Below, piece by piece: positions 1 through 9,227 of a DNA stretch of 64,000 bases; within the stretch, counting starts at the first letter, position 1; every line of letters starts with the position of its first letter. Origin of the DNA: an uncultured Muribaculaceae bacterium. GTDB taxonomy: Bacteria; Bacteroidota; Bacteroidia; Bacteroidales; Muribaculaceae. A program made the position numbers and the translations under genes. The notes below the pieces were generated by a model that was not told where the DNA came from, ran no database searches, and saw nothing but the letters and a program-made list of their open reading frames with translations. The stretch is taken from positions 19,965 through 83,964 of the forward strand of contig CAJTSR010000012.1 in NCBI GenBank assembly GCA_910579035.1. The letters are read 5' to 3'.

Positions 1-98
1 CCATTCTATACATCGTGCTCGGCGCACTTGTCGGGTGGTATCTTACAGCCAGAAGCCATAAATTGCTAAACCGCCGCAAAGACAACAAGCAACAATGA
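1..98 (+). CDS. Chromate transporter, first subunit (3' end only)
   Basis: This is the last 31 codons of a gene entering from the left edge; the frame read from base 3 ends at TGA 96-98. The visible tail is one hydrophobic stretch (residues ILYIVLGALVGWYL) followed by a basic cytoplasmic end rich in Arg, Lys and Gln. The stop overlaps the ATG of the next gene in an ATGA arrangement, which indicates translational coupling. Short single-domain chromate (CHR) transporters usually occur as adjacent pairs that work together, and the next gene is such a subunit. That makes this most likely the partner, but the assignment rests on context because the diagnostic N-terminal motifs lie outside the window. 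Confidence 0.6.
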   Translation, partial: ILYIVLGALVGWYLTARSHKLLNRRKDNKQQ

Positions 99-664
99 TA
101 TTTCTCAGATTAATCTGGAGCTATCTCAAGATAGGATTCTTCGGGTTTGGCGGAGGATACGCCATGCTCGCCCTCATACAGAACGAAATAGTCACACCGG
201 GCTGGATTACCGAGCAGATGTTTACCGATATTGTGGCAATATCGCAGATGACCCCCGGCCCCATAGGTATCAACTCGGCCACTTACATAGGCTATGTGGC
301 TCCGGGTGCTTCCTCGCCGGCATTGTCCTCGCCACTATGGGGCATTCTCGGCTCTTTGCTATGCACTCTCGTGGTAATATTGCCGTCCTTCGTGCTTGTC
401 CGCTATGCCGGACACTATATCAGCCGCCACCGCGACAGCGCCGCCATCAAAGGCATATTTGCCGGTCTGCGCCCTGTGGTTGTGGGCCTCATAGCATCTG
501 CCGCGCTCCTTCTTATGAACGGTGACAACTTCGGCACCACAAGCCCCGATGTGGCAAAAAGCATTGCTATGGCAGCCGCCGCGCTGTTCATCGTGCTGTT
601 CACTAAAATACACCCCATACTAATAATAATTGCCGCCGGCGCTATAGGCTGGCTCATATTTTAG
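95..664 (+). CDS. Chromate transporter family protein (short-chain CHR, second subunit)
   Basis: An integral inner-membrane protein of 189 residues, the usual size of a one-domain CHR subunit. The family signature is visible: FGFGGG at residues 16-21 and QMTPGPIGIN at 51-60, followed by four or five further hydrophobic segments. CHR proteins are proposed anion antiporters that export chromate or related oxyanions; the true substrate here is unknown. The start overlaps the stop of the upstream partner (ATGA), and folC follows after a short gap, so the three probably share a transcript. Such paired genes are common in anaerobic gut Bacteroidales, where chromate resistance is unlikely to be the main role. 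Confidence 0.88.
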   Translation: MIFLRLIWSYLKIGFFGFGGGYAMLALIQNEIVTPGWITEQMFTDIVAISQMTPGPIGINSATYIGYVAPGASSPALSSPLWGILGSLLCTLVVILPSFVLVRYAGHYISRHRDSAAIKGIFAGLRPVVVGLIASAALLLMNGDNFGTTSPDVAKSIAMAAAALFIVLFTKIHPILIIIAAGAIGWLIF

Positions 665-692
665 CGTATGGTTGAATTTGACCTATATTGAC

Positions 693-2000
693 ATGGCATA
701 TCAGGAATCGGTAGAATGGCTCTTCGAGCAAGTTCCTATGTTTCAGAATCTCGGAGCAGGAGCATACAAGCCCGGACTTGAAACCACGCTTCGGCTGTCG
801 GAAGCTATGGGCAATCCCCATAAAAACCTTAAATGTATACATATCGCCGGCACAAACGGAAAAGGAAGCACCGCCCACACAATAGCAGCCATACTGCAAT
901 CCGCAGGTTACCGTGTGGGACTGTACACCTCACCTCACCTTGCCGATTTCCGCGAAAGGATAAGGGTTGACGGCCGTATGGCCGACAAAGCCTTTGTAGA
1001 AACTTTTATAGAGCGCTTCCGCAACGGCGACTTGAAACAGATGCAGCCCACGTTTTTTGAACTGACCACCATACTCGCATTCTGCTACTTCGAGCATATG
1101 GGCGTAGATGTGGCCGTGATCGAAACAGGCCTTGGCGGGCGTCTTGACAGCACAAACATCATAAATCCTGAATTGTGCGTAATAACAAACATTTCGCTCG
1201 ACCACACCGCGCTCTTGGGAAACACCGAAGCCGAAATCGCCACCGAGAAAGCAGGAATTATCAAAAAAGACATTCCCGTAGTAATAGGCAAAGCCGCCCG
1301 CGATGTCCGCGCTGTTTTCTCGGCGAAAGCACAACAGGAAAACGCCCCCATATATTTTGCGGAGGACGCCCCTGCTTTTAAAGAAGCCATAGCTTCGGAA
1401 GATGCCATAAGATACATCGGCACTCAGTGGGGCGAAATAGAAGGCGAGCTGTGCGGCGACTGCCAGTCGGAGAATGCCGCCACCATAATGACAGCTTTAG
1501 GCATACTGTGCCGGAAATTCCCACTCATAGATGCCTCTGCCATAAAACGTGGCTTTGCAGAAGTCTGCTCCATTACCGGCCTTATGGGGCGATGGATGCA
1601 GACAGAGGACAGAGGAATCCGCATAATCTGCGACACCGGCCATAATATCGGAGGCTGGCAGTATCTCGGCCCGCGCCTCAAAAAAATATCGGAGAGCGAC
1701 GGCACTCTCCGCATGGTACTGGGATTTGTCAACGACAAGGATATTTCGGCAATTATGGAACAAATGCCGCATAACGCCCGATACTACTTAGCATCACCGT
1801 CTGTACGCCGCGGGCGCACGGCCGAATCCACCCTCGAATACGCCGCCTCTGCCGGTATCAGCGGACGCGCGTTCGGCAACGTGGCAGAAGCATACGCCGC
1901 CGCCAAGGCCGAAGCCTTGGCGGGCGACACTATCTTCATCGGCGGAAGCACCTTTATAGTAGCAGACTACCTTACTTCTGTCAGAAAGGATAGCCTATAG
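693..2000 (+). CDS. folC: Folylpolyglutamate synthase / dihydrofolate synthase
   Basis: A Mur-ligase-family enzyme that adds glutamate to dihydropteroate and then to folates using ATP. The P-loop GTNGKGS lies at residues 53-59 counted from the chosen ATG. TSPHL, GLGGRLDSTN and the C-terminal DTGHN motif are also present, and the 435-residue length is normal. An in-frame TTG at 672 would add seven residues; ATG 693 is preferred because the alignment-like N-terminus (AYQESVEWLF) begins there. The gene follows the chromate transporter pair closely. Its last 20 bases overlap the end of the convergent tamL gene, leaving no space for a separate terminator. Confidence 0.95.
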   Translation: MAYQESVEWLFEQVPMFQNLGAGAYKPGLETTLRLSEAMGNPHKNLKCIHIAGTNGKGSTAHTIAAILQSAGYRVGLYTSPHLADFRERIRVDGRMADKAFVETFIERFRNGDLKQMQPTFFELTTILAFCYFEHMGVDVAVIETGLGGRLDSTNIINPELCVITNISLDHTALLGNTEAEIATEKAGIIKKDIPVVIGKAARDVRAVFSAKAQQENAPIYFAEDAPAFKEAIASEDAIRYIGTQWGEIEGELCGDCQSENAATIMTALGILCRKFPLIDASAIKRGFAEVCSITGLMGRWMQTEDRGIRIICDTGHNIGGWQYLGPRLKKISESDGTLRMVLGFVNDKDISAIMEQMPHNARYYLASPSVRRGRTAESTLEYAASAGISGRAFGNVAEAYAAAKAEALAGDTIFIGGSTFIVADYLTSVRKDSL

Positions 2001-4281
2001 CAAGGTGGAAGGCAAGCGACTTTCCGAATGACTGCATATTGTAGTATCCGCTTCGTCCCGTATCGTATGGGGCGTGTATGCCTATGCCGAGATCGGCGCG
2101 TACCACAAGCATGCTTATGTCGAAGCGCAGTCCTAAACCTGTGCCGAGCGCTATATCCTTGAGGAATGTCTTTGCCTGCAGTTTGCCGCCGGGACGCATA
2201 GGGTCGTCTTTAAGCAGCCACACATTGCCGGCATCTACGAACACCGCACCGTGCAGCGGACCCATAAGCGGGAAGCGATACTCCACGTTGGCCTCCAGCT
2301 TGAATGTGCCGGTTCGGTCAAAGTAGTCTTCAGGCTGTCCCGGCGCTGACTTATAGCTGCCGGGGCCTATGCTGCGTACTGTGAACGCTCGTATAGAGTT
2401 TGCACCGCCCACATAGAACTGCTCGGAATAAGGCACCTGCGTGGAGTTGCCATAAGCGTGAGCCGCGCCCACCGCCACTCGCGACACAAGCCAGTGGTCG
2501 CCCCAGAAAAGTCGGCGCCCCCACACGAGCTGTGTCTGCCCTTTGATAAACTGCGAGAAAGGAGTTCCAAAAAGCTCTTTTTCCCCTTTCTTTCCGCACG
2601 CGCGATATATGGCCCAGAACACATTGCCTGCCTCCTGTACGGTGAACTGCCAGTTCAGCGTGTTGTCCGGGTTCAGTTGGCGGTCGTACACGAAGTTATA
2701 CGACATCTGAGGAATGAACTGGCTGCGGAAGCTCTGAGCTACAGCCGGATTGGCGTCCATTATGGAGTCAAACTCCTGAGTGGTGTGCATCAGGTTCGTG
2801 TACGTGAGCTTAAACAGCGTTAGCGTGTTCTGTATGTGTCGGCGCACACGCCAGTCGTAGTTGACCGAGGCATTGAACTGTGCCATTTTGAAATAATGTG
2901 GCCTGTTGAGCAGGTCTGCATTGAGCTGGAACCGCGTCCAGTTGAGCTGGAATCTGCTGCGCGGTATGAATTTCGGAGCGAGCAATCGCGGAAAAGCCAA
3001 GGCTCCTGTTATGCCCACTTCGTACGAATTAAAAATCGAACCACTGCGGCCACGGCCCGTCTGCCATTCGTATGTGCCGGTAAGTTTTACCGACAGCTGC
3101 TCGCCGCCACCGAATATGTTCTTGTTGGTAACGCCGAAAGTAAGTCCCGGGCCTATGTAGCTGTTCGACTTCGACGAAGCATTAACTTCGAGAGAGGTTT
3201 CAAGCGGGGTGTCGAACGTGCATGTCACATTCACATTAAGGCGCGGCTTGTCCTTGGGAGCCATAGTGTCGGGCACAGCCTCGATATTGATGGCGTTGAA
3301 AATGCCAAGGCGGGCAAGGTTTGCCTGAGTGCGGTCCATATTACGCACCGAGAAAGTACGGCCCGGACGGAATGTGACATTCTCATCGAATATCTTGCGA
3401 CGCAGACGCGACGGCATCATCTGTATGAGCGTGGCCCGGTTCAGCTTCACTGTATCGGGCGTGCCTCCGCCCTGATTACGCAGCACCCGTATGGTTATAT
3501 CTCCCGTAGAGTAAGGTTTAAGCGTGAATTTCGGAGCATTAGATGCCAAATCGAGCTTCATCGCAATCTTACCCGGATTCTGCAAACTGTCAGCAAGATA
3601 CTCTATAAACTCAGGCCGGAAATAATAATATCCTCGGTTGCGCAGCGAATTGGTGATGCGTGTGCGTGCCACACTGAGCGAGTCGGTAGAAAAACGCGGC
3701 GAATCAGACGACAGGTATGGGTCTGTGGCTGCAAGCGAATCGACCAGTGCGTTCAGCCGGCATGTGTCCGGCATAAGTATTAGTGTGTCGATAGGGAACG
3801 CAGGCCCGGCATTGACATTATACTGTATCTTGGCCTTTTTGGGATTGCGGCCTTTCACAAGTTCGTACGACGCCGTGCCACGGAAATATCCGTTATTGTC
3901 GAGAATCTGCTCTATCATATGCGAGCGCACCTCGGGGCGCACGTCCGACACGAGCACAGGTTCTTCAACAAGCTTTTCATACAGCCAGTGTTTCAGACCT
4001 GACGGCGGATTCGGCCAGTTGTTGTACACCCACAATCCCAACGGAAAGGGATAATGCCATTTAAGCAATGGCCAGTAGTTATTCGGCGCAACATCTACAG
4101 CCTCTTTTATAGCCTCGGTAACGCCCGGGTGAACCCTATATCCCGAGTCGGCAACAATATCCACTTTCTTGACGCCGGTATACAGAACCTCGTCGGATGG
4201 TATGCGTGCGGTTGTCGAACACGCCCCGAGCAGCAGGGAGCCTGCCACTACGGCTGATATATAGTAAAATATACGACGCAT
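1981..4281 (-). CDS. tamL: TamL: BamA/TamA-family outer-membrane lipoprotein
   Basis: A 766-residue Omp85-superfamily outer-membrane protein carrying a lipoprotein signal peptide, with lipobox LLGAC and the lipidated Cys at residue 21. The POTRA-like N-terminal half is followed by a C-terminal beta barrel. The barrel includes GGANSIRAF, the counterpart of the Omp85 VRGF/Y loop, and the chain ends in an aromatic residue (GYPF) as in barrel proteins. In Bacteroidota this lipidated TamA is called TamL and is encoded beside TamB, as here (4 bases apart), so the two likely form an envelope-spanning assembly or lipid-transport module. ATG 4281 was chosen because it begins the signal peptide; an upstream in-frame start at 4344 lies inside tamB. 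Confidence 0.9.
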   Translation of the reverse strand: MRRIFYYISAVVAGSLLLGACSTTARIPSDEVLYTGVKKVDIVADSGYRVHPGVTEAIKEAVDVAPNNYWPLLKWHYPFPLGLWVYNNWPNPPSGLKHWLYEKLVEEPVLVSDVRPEVRSHMIEQILDNNGYFRGTASYELVKGRNPKKAKIQYNVNAGPAFPIDTLILMPDTCRLNALVDSLAATDPYLSSDSPRFSTDSLSVARTRITNSLRNRGYYYFRPEFIEYLADSLQNPGKIAMKLDLASNAPKFTLKPYSTGDITIRVLRNQGGGTPDTVKLNRATLIQMMPSRLRRKIFDENVTFRPGRTFSVRNMDRTQANLARLGIFNAINIEAVPDTMAPKDKPRLNVNVTCTFDTPLETSLEVNASSKSNSYIGPGLTFGVTNKNIFGGGEQLSVKLTGTYEWQTGRGRSGSIFNSYEVGITGALAFPRLLAPKFIPRSRFQLNWTRFQLNADLLNRPHYFKMAQFNASVNYDWRVRRHIQNTLTLFKLTYTNLMHTTQEFDSIMDANPAVAQSFRSQFIPQMSYNFVYDRQLNPDNTLNWQFTVQEAGNVFWAIYRACGKKGEKELFGTPFSQFIKGQTQLVWGRRLFWGDHWLVSRVAVGAAHAYGNSTQVPYSEQFYVGGANSIRAFTVRSIGPGSYKSAPGQPEDYFDRTGTFKLEANVEYRFPLMGPLHGAVFVDAGNVWLLKDDPMRPGGKLQAKTFLKDIALGTGLGLRFDISMLVVRADLGIGIHAPYDTGRSGYYNMQSFGKSLAFHLAIGYPF

Positions 4282-4285
4282 ATGT

Positions 4286-7200
4286 TTATTCTTCGTTTTC
4301 GGTTGTAGCTTTCGCCTTATTCTCCTTGCCTTTTTCCATATCACGCGCGGCCTCTGATTCTTCCCTACGTTTCACAAGCGACGGCGGAAGGAACATGTCG
4401 CCAAGACGACGCAGCTTGCGCCTGTACACAAAGCCGACACCCGTCTGTGTGACTTCTCCCTCGAGTATGCTCTCATAACCGGTATGTCGGAACAGGCGCA
4501 CATACATGGTACGTGTCTTGTTGAGGAAATATTCAAAGGATATGTCGTTGATAAGGTTCTGCGAAAAATTTTCGTCGGCATTCGCGTCAGTACTGTAATT
4601 GCCGCCCACAACAATCTTGAACCTGTCGTTGAACAAGGATTTTGACACTTGGTACGAATAGCTCATTGTCGAAGACGTCGAGCCGTTCACGGTGCGGTCG
4701 TATTGGTCGATTCCGAAAGAAATGTCGACTCCCTTTATATTGTTGGCAGCCCACGAATTTACCTGCGATTCAAGGAACGAGAACAAGGGATTGCCCGCAA
4801 GCGACGCATTTCCTTTTGTGCCGGGTCCTGTGTACACATTGTACAGCAGCAGGTTCATCGCCTGATTGGCACGCTGTTCGGGAGTCATTGACTGCAATTC
4901 GTTGGCAACCGTCAGATCATCATTGGTTGACATGTCGAAAGCCACATTCATCTGATTGAGTGTTCCTGTCACACCTAAGGACACATCGAAGTTGACAAGC
5001 CTCGAGTTCTGCCCTGTCTGGGTAACATTGGCCTTGATTACGTCAACGGCATGCACATTCAGCGTCGGGTTCATAATGTCGCCGTTGAATGCCACATAAC
5101 TGTTATTTTGGAAGTTGAACACCTTTTCAGATATTACGGGAGGCTGCGAATAGCGCACGAAACCGCCGTCGATGTTCAGGCGTCCCACAAGGCGACCTTG
5201 GCTGAGAGGTGTCATCGTGTACGAAAGTGTGCCGTTGCTCAGCACCTGCACACGGTTCTTACCGTCGGTCGATAGATCGACATTCACTATCGAGCCGTCC
5301 TCAATCCTTAATTCGGCATCAAGGAACATAGCCATTCCCGAATTAGAAAGCGTGTCGGCCATAGCTACCGCCGTACTGTCGGAAAAATCAACAAACTTCA
5401 CCATGTCAGTGGTGGAGCGGTTGGCTATCGCCGATGTGGCATCCGGTATCACATATGTAACATTGGTGCCGGCGAGTATGGCCATCTTTGCCCCGACACT
5501 CATAAGAGATGACGAGCCGGTAGCGTGTGCGTCGATATCCACAAATGCCTTGCCGAACACATCGGCGCCCTTCGACGCCTTGTTCGTGTTTACAATCTGC
5601 ATATTATTAGCCTTAAGCCCCAGATTGAATTTCATATTGGAAAGCGACTTGAAGTCGACCGTTCCGTTGACCTTAAGCGGATTCTCGTTACACCCCGATA
5701 TGGTGAAATTGCGGAAATCCACCACATTGTCACGCACTGCTATGCTGTCCTCGCTGAAATGGTACTGCGTACCCGTCAGCGCGAGCCGTACGGCAGTTGA
5801 GTCGAAATCAAGATAGCCGTTGACAATGGGTTTGTCGCTCGTTCCCTCTATATCCATTCTGCCGTTGAGCATGCCTGAAAGCTTGGCTACTCCCGGAGGC
5901 AGGAACGGGTTGACGGTAGCCAGCGGAAAATGAATCATTGAAAAATCAAGAGCCATCGGCGATGTGAGCGTGGAATCATTCAGCGCCCCGCTCACTGTAA
6001 TGGTTTTCACGCCATCTACCAAAAGGTCGGCTTTTGCACGTATTGTGCCGGAAGGTGTGGCTGCAATGTCGAAGTTGGCATTGAAATCAGCCACTCTGTC
6101 GCGGCCATACACAAAATTGGTGATGCCGGCAGAACCTTTGCCCAATATTTGGTCGCCCTCCATGTTAAGACGCATGTCGGCACTCACATCGCCCTTCATC
6201 GGAGGCGCAAAGGGATTTAGCGCTATCCAGTCGGCAATGTGTATGTCCGAAAGCTTCACCACGAGGTCTTCCTGCTCGTGGTTTCCGGGTTGGTGCTCTG
6301 TATAAATAGCCAGCGAACTGTTTCCGCCGTTCATTCTCAGATTGGCATCAATATGTTTGTCGGGTATATGGTATGATAGATAATTATCTTCGTTCACCAG
6401 CCACGGCTGGTAGGCAATCGTAGGAGTATACGGCCTTATATTGAGCGTGAGCGTGGAATCTGCTGCATGGGCCGAGGCCACGATGCCTATATCATAACCC
6501 GTTTTTCCACTGACATTCTGCTGATTTATGCCGAGAGAAACAGTATTGCCCTCTGCAAGCCCCTTGAGCGATACCTTGTGGAACTGGTCGAGATTCCCAC
6601 GCCTGTTCTCTATGCCCGCATCAAGATGTATGTGCTTGCCATGCTGGCGAGCGCCTATGAATACTGAGTCTATACGCATAGAGCCTGTGTCGAAACGCCG
6701 GGCGTAGCCGTCTAAATATATTATGCTGTCGTGGGCCGCACGCATACGCACATTCTGCACCGACATTTTAGACGGCGCAAGTATATCGTTAATCAAGTTG
6801 GAGCGTCCGGCCACAAGTCCGAAATTAAATGGAGGAAGAGCTTGGCCAAGAGTGTCGACATCAATCATGTACGACTCCATCTGGCCCGCAAGAATTTCCG
6901 ACGCTCTGGAAAAACGCGTTGCAAGAGTGTCAATCGAACAAGGCGAGTCGAAATCAGCCACAAGGTCGCGGTTGAGGATTCGCAATGTTGTGAGGCTGTC
7001 GGCGGCATCAAGTTTAAGAGCCACGTCCGACAAGGCTATAGTGCCGCTGTGGCGCCTGAAAAACAAATCCTGCAAATCGACATCCGCCTTTATGTCACTG
7101 CTCGATGGCCCTATCGTGGCATCGGCCGACGCGTACACTTCCAAAGTTGCAGGCTCGGCAGAGAACTTCAACGCTCCCAGGTCCACATTCCGCCCGTCAA

Positions 7201-9109
7201 GTTTCGCATTCCAGTTGTAGACATCGCCTGCCAGATTGCCTTTTGCCACGAGGCTGAGGTCGGCAGCAGGGTTCGCCGAGTTCAACTCTATCTCTGCCTG
7301 TCCGTCGGCCAAATGCGCTTTCCCGTTTATATCGGTATAATCCACACCCCTGAAGGTAGCTGACTTAACATCAAGAAGAGCGTTAATCTCCGTAGTGGGC
7401 ACAAACGGGTTGTAGCCGTGGCCGTCCGCTTTTATTGATGCCGTTACAGCCCCCACCTCGAGCAGCGGCATAAACGCATTGACAGGGAAACGATCGGTAT
7501 TCACTGTTGCCGCATATGATTCCCTGCGGCTGTTCCACCGGCCGTCAAGTTTTATCTGGCCGCCCTTTGTACGCGCCGACAGACGTCCTTGGGCTGCTCC
7601 GGCCTTCATCTGGACACGTCCGGCAAGCGTCATCGGAGGTATTGCCAATGACTTGGCCGTAGCCGGGTCAAGCAGTTTGTTCTTTAGTGTGTTTACATTT
7701 ATAATGTTGCCCGACAGGCTTATATCGCCGCCCATCGCGGCGGGATTCATAATATTGTCTACCGAACCGTCGGCTTTCAGAGTCAGGCATTTATTTAATT
7801 TCAATTCAAACCTGTCAATGTCAATTTTGCCACTCGTACCTTCCGCCTTCAGTCCGAGCAATATATCGGAGGCTGTCGGTATGCCAGCCAGATATGGCGA
7901 AAAAGCCGGGAACATTTTAGAAAGATCAGATGGAGAAAAAGCGCCGTCGAGCGTTATGCCAAGCGGTATATCAGGATTATTCACCATATCGCCCATACCG
8001 AGATGCCCGTGGAAATCAGCCTTGGTTCCCTCCGGGGTACGTAGTACAAAATCCTTGAACGAAAGCCCCACAGAATCAATGTCAAGTTCTCCTTCCGCAC
8101 TTAAATCCACCCCGCTTCGTTCCCGACCCGAAAATTGAAGCGGCAAACGGAGCGTTGTCGCACGGTTATAGAAGTCTTTAAGTGTCAGGTCAAGCTGGCC
8201 TACCTCTATATACCCGAAATCAAGACCCGGCAGTGGCTTGACTCCCGCAGTGGTATATAGCGCTCTCGAATCCTCAAAAGCGATACTGTCAATCTGTATG
8301 GTCCATGGAGCAGCCGATGCCATACTGTCGGCCGGGATCTCTGCAGGATATGGGCCGGCAAGCGCTATCGCAGCCGAATCAGGCGCTATATACTTGGCAG
8401 CAAGCCCGGAACCTTCAAAGCTCCTGAGCTGTATCTGCTGGTTGAGCAAATCTATTTTGCCGTCGGAGAGCAATCCCGACGGTATATATGCCGTCAGCGT
8501 ATCTATCGACGGCATAAGCCGCATGGTATATTCAAAATCTTTAAGCGCGAGATTGTCAAGCGATATGCTCATACGCGTGGGCGGAGCCGGAGGCGTCGGA
8601 GCCGACGTGTCCGGCTTCAGGTATATGGCCACCCTCGCACCTGCTATGGTGCCGTCTGAAAGAGATATATCCATATCACCGAGCGACACGCTTGCCGGCG
8701 CCAGCCCCACGCTGTCGGCCTGCAAGGTCATATACATTACCGAGTCGGGGCTCCCCTGCTGATAGCGGACTCTGCGGGCTGTCGCACCGTCGAGCCGGGC
8801 GCGCCCTACAAGCAAGGGCAATAACGCCACATCGGCATCAAGGCTTTCGGCGCCTATCACTGTGTCGCCGTGCGCCACCACTGCAAGCCCGCGAAGCTGC
8901 ACCTTAAGCGGAAATCGCAGGCTGAATGCATCAAGACTGAACTCCCCGCCCGGCAAAGAGGAGGCCTTTGCCACAATGGCCTTGCGTACAAGTTCCTGCG
9001 ACCATGGCGAATACAAAACCCCGACCAAGCCTGCCGCAAGCAGGAATATGGCCAGAACGATATAAAGCAACGTTCTGATTGTACCGGCAATTATTCTGCT
9101 GACTTTCAC
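4286..9109 (-). CDS. tamB: TamB: translocation/assembly module protein (DUF490 C-terminus)
   Basis: A very long (about 1,607 residues) periplasm-spanning protein. It has one N-terminal membrane anchor (LLYIVLAIFLLAAGLVGVLY) followed by long stretches of short beta-strand repeats and a C-terminal TamB/DUF490 domain (near VNFDVSLGVTGTLNQ and the final few hundred residues). TamB-like proteins form a hydrophobic groove bridging inner and outer membranes and act with an Omp85 protein, here the adjacent TamL. GTG 9109 (MKVSRIIAG) gives a typical short N-terminus. A TTG at 9154 is also in frame, but it lies only about 5 bases from the expected transcription start of the promoter at 9163-9170. Roles in outer-membrane protein assembly or phospholipid transport are inferred from the family. 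Confidence 0.9.
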   Translation of the reverse strand: MKVSRIIAGTIRTLLYIVLAIFLLAAGLVGVLYSPWSQELVRKAIVAKASSLPGGEFSLDAFSLRFPLKVQLRGLAVVAHGDTVIGAESLDADVALLPLLVGRARLDGATARRVRYQQGSPDSVMYMTLQADSVGLAPASVSLGDMDISLSDGTIAGARVAIYLKPDTSAPTPPAPPTRMSISLDNLALKDFEYTMRLMPSIDTLTAYIPSGLLSDGKIDLLNQQIQLRSFEGSGLAAKYIAPDSAAIALAGPYPAEIPADSMASAAPWTIQIDSIAFEDSRALYTTAGVKPLPGLDFGYIEVGQLDLTLKDFYNRATTLRLPLQFSGRERSGVDLSAEGELDIDSVGLSFKDFVLRTPEGTKADFHGHLGMGDMVNNPDIPLGITLDGAFSPSDLSKMFPAFSPYLAGIPTASDILLGLKAEGTSGKIDIDRFELKLNKCLTLKADGSVDNIMNPAAMGGDISLSGNIINVNTLKNKLLDPATAKSLAIPPMTLAGRVQMKAGAAQGRLSARTKGGQIKLDGRWNSRRESYAATVNTDRFPVNAFMPLLEVGAVTASIKADGHGYNPFVPTTEINALLDVKSATFRGVDYTDINGKAHLADGQAEIELNSANPAADLSLVAKGNLAGDVYNWNAKLDGRNVDLGALKFSAEPATLEVYASADATIGPSSSDIKADVDLQDLFFRRHSGTIALSDVALKLDAADSLTTLRILNRDLVADFDSPCSIDTLATRFSRASEILAGQMESYMIDVDTLGQALPPFNFGLVAGRSNLINDILAPSKMSVQNVRMRAAHDSIIYLDGYARRFDTGSMRIDSVFIGARQHGKHIHLDAGIENRRGNLDQFHKVSLKGLAEGNTVSLGINQQNVSGKTGYDIGIVASAHAADSTLTLNIRPYTPTIAYQPWLVNEDNYLSYHIPDKHIDANLRMNGGNSSLAIYTEHQPGNHEQEDLVVKLSDIHIADWIALNPFAPPMKGDVSADMRLNMEGDQILGKGSAGITNFVYGRDRVADFNANFDIAATPSGTIRAKADLLVDGVKTITVSGALNDSTLTSPMALDFSMIHFPLATVNPFLPPGVAKLSGMLNGRMDIEGTSDKPIVNGYLDFDSTAVRLALTGTQYHFSEDSIAVRDNVVDFRNFTISGCNENPLKVNGTVDFKSLSNMKFNLGLKANNMQIVNTNKASKGADVFGKAFVDIDAHATGSSSLMSVGAKMAILAGTNVTYVIPDATSAIANRSTTDMVKFVDFSDSTAVAMADTLSNSGMAMFLDAELRIEDGSIVNVDLSTDGKNRVQVLSNGTLSYTMTPLSQGRLVGRLNIDGGFVRYSQPPVISEKVFNFQNNSYVAFNGDIMNPTLNVHAVDVIKANVTQTGQNSRLVNFDVSLGVTGTLNQMNVAFDMSTNDDLTVANELQSMTPEQRANQAMNLLLYNVYTGPGTKGNASLAGNPLFSFLESQVNSWAANNIKGVDISFGIDQYDRTVNGSTSSTMSYSYQVSKSLFNDRFKIVVGGNYSTDANADENFSQNLINDISFEYFLNKTRTMYVRLFRHTGYESILEGEVTQTGVGFVYRRKLRRLGDMFLPPSLVKRREESEAARDMEKGKENKAKATTENEE

Positions 9110-9162
9110 AATTTTCAAAGGCGTTTTTGGTGTGATGAATAGTGATGAAGGCAATAATTATA

Positions 9163-9170
9163 CAAAAATA
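9163..9170 (-). promoter_or_regulatory. Promoter -7 element for tamB
   Basis: The minus strand reads TATTTTTG, matching the Bacteroidota -7 consensus TAnnTTTG. Transcription would begin near 9159, about 50 bases before the GTG chosen for tamB. No clear TTTG -33 element lies at the expected distance. Confidence 0.5.
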
Positions 9171-9173
9171 CAA

Positions 9174-9205
9174 CCCGCGAACACCGCCTTTGGTTTGCTC
9201 GCGGG
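9174..9205 (-). terminator. Hairpin downstream of the DbpA-like helicase gene
   Basis: CCCGCGA (9174-9180) pairs with TCGCGGG (9199-9205). On the minus strand the stem is followed by a T-rich stretch (TTGTATTTTTG), which fits an intrinsic terminator ending the thioredoxin-helicase unit. The same T-rich bases also form the tamB promoter. Confidence 0.55.
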
Positions 9206-9227
9206 ATATAAAAGATATCGGATGGGG

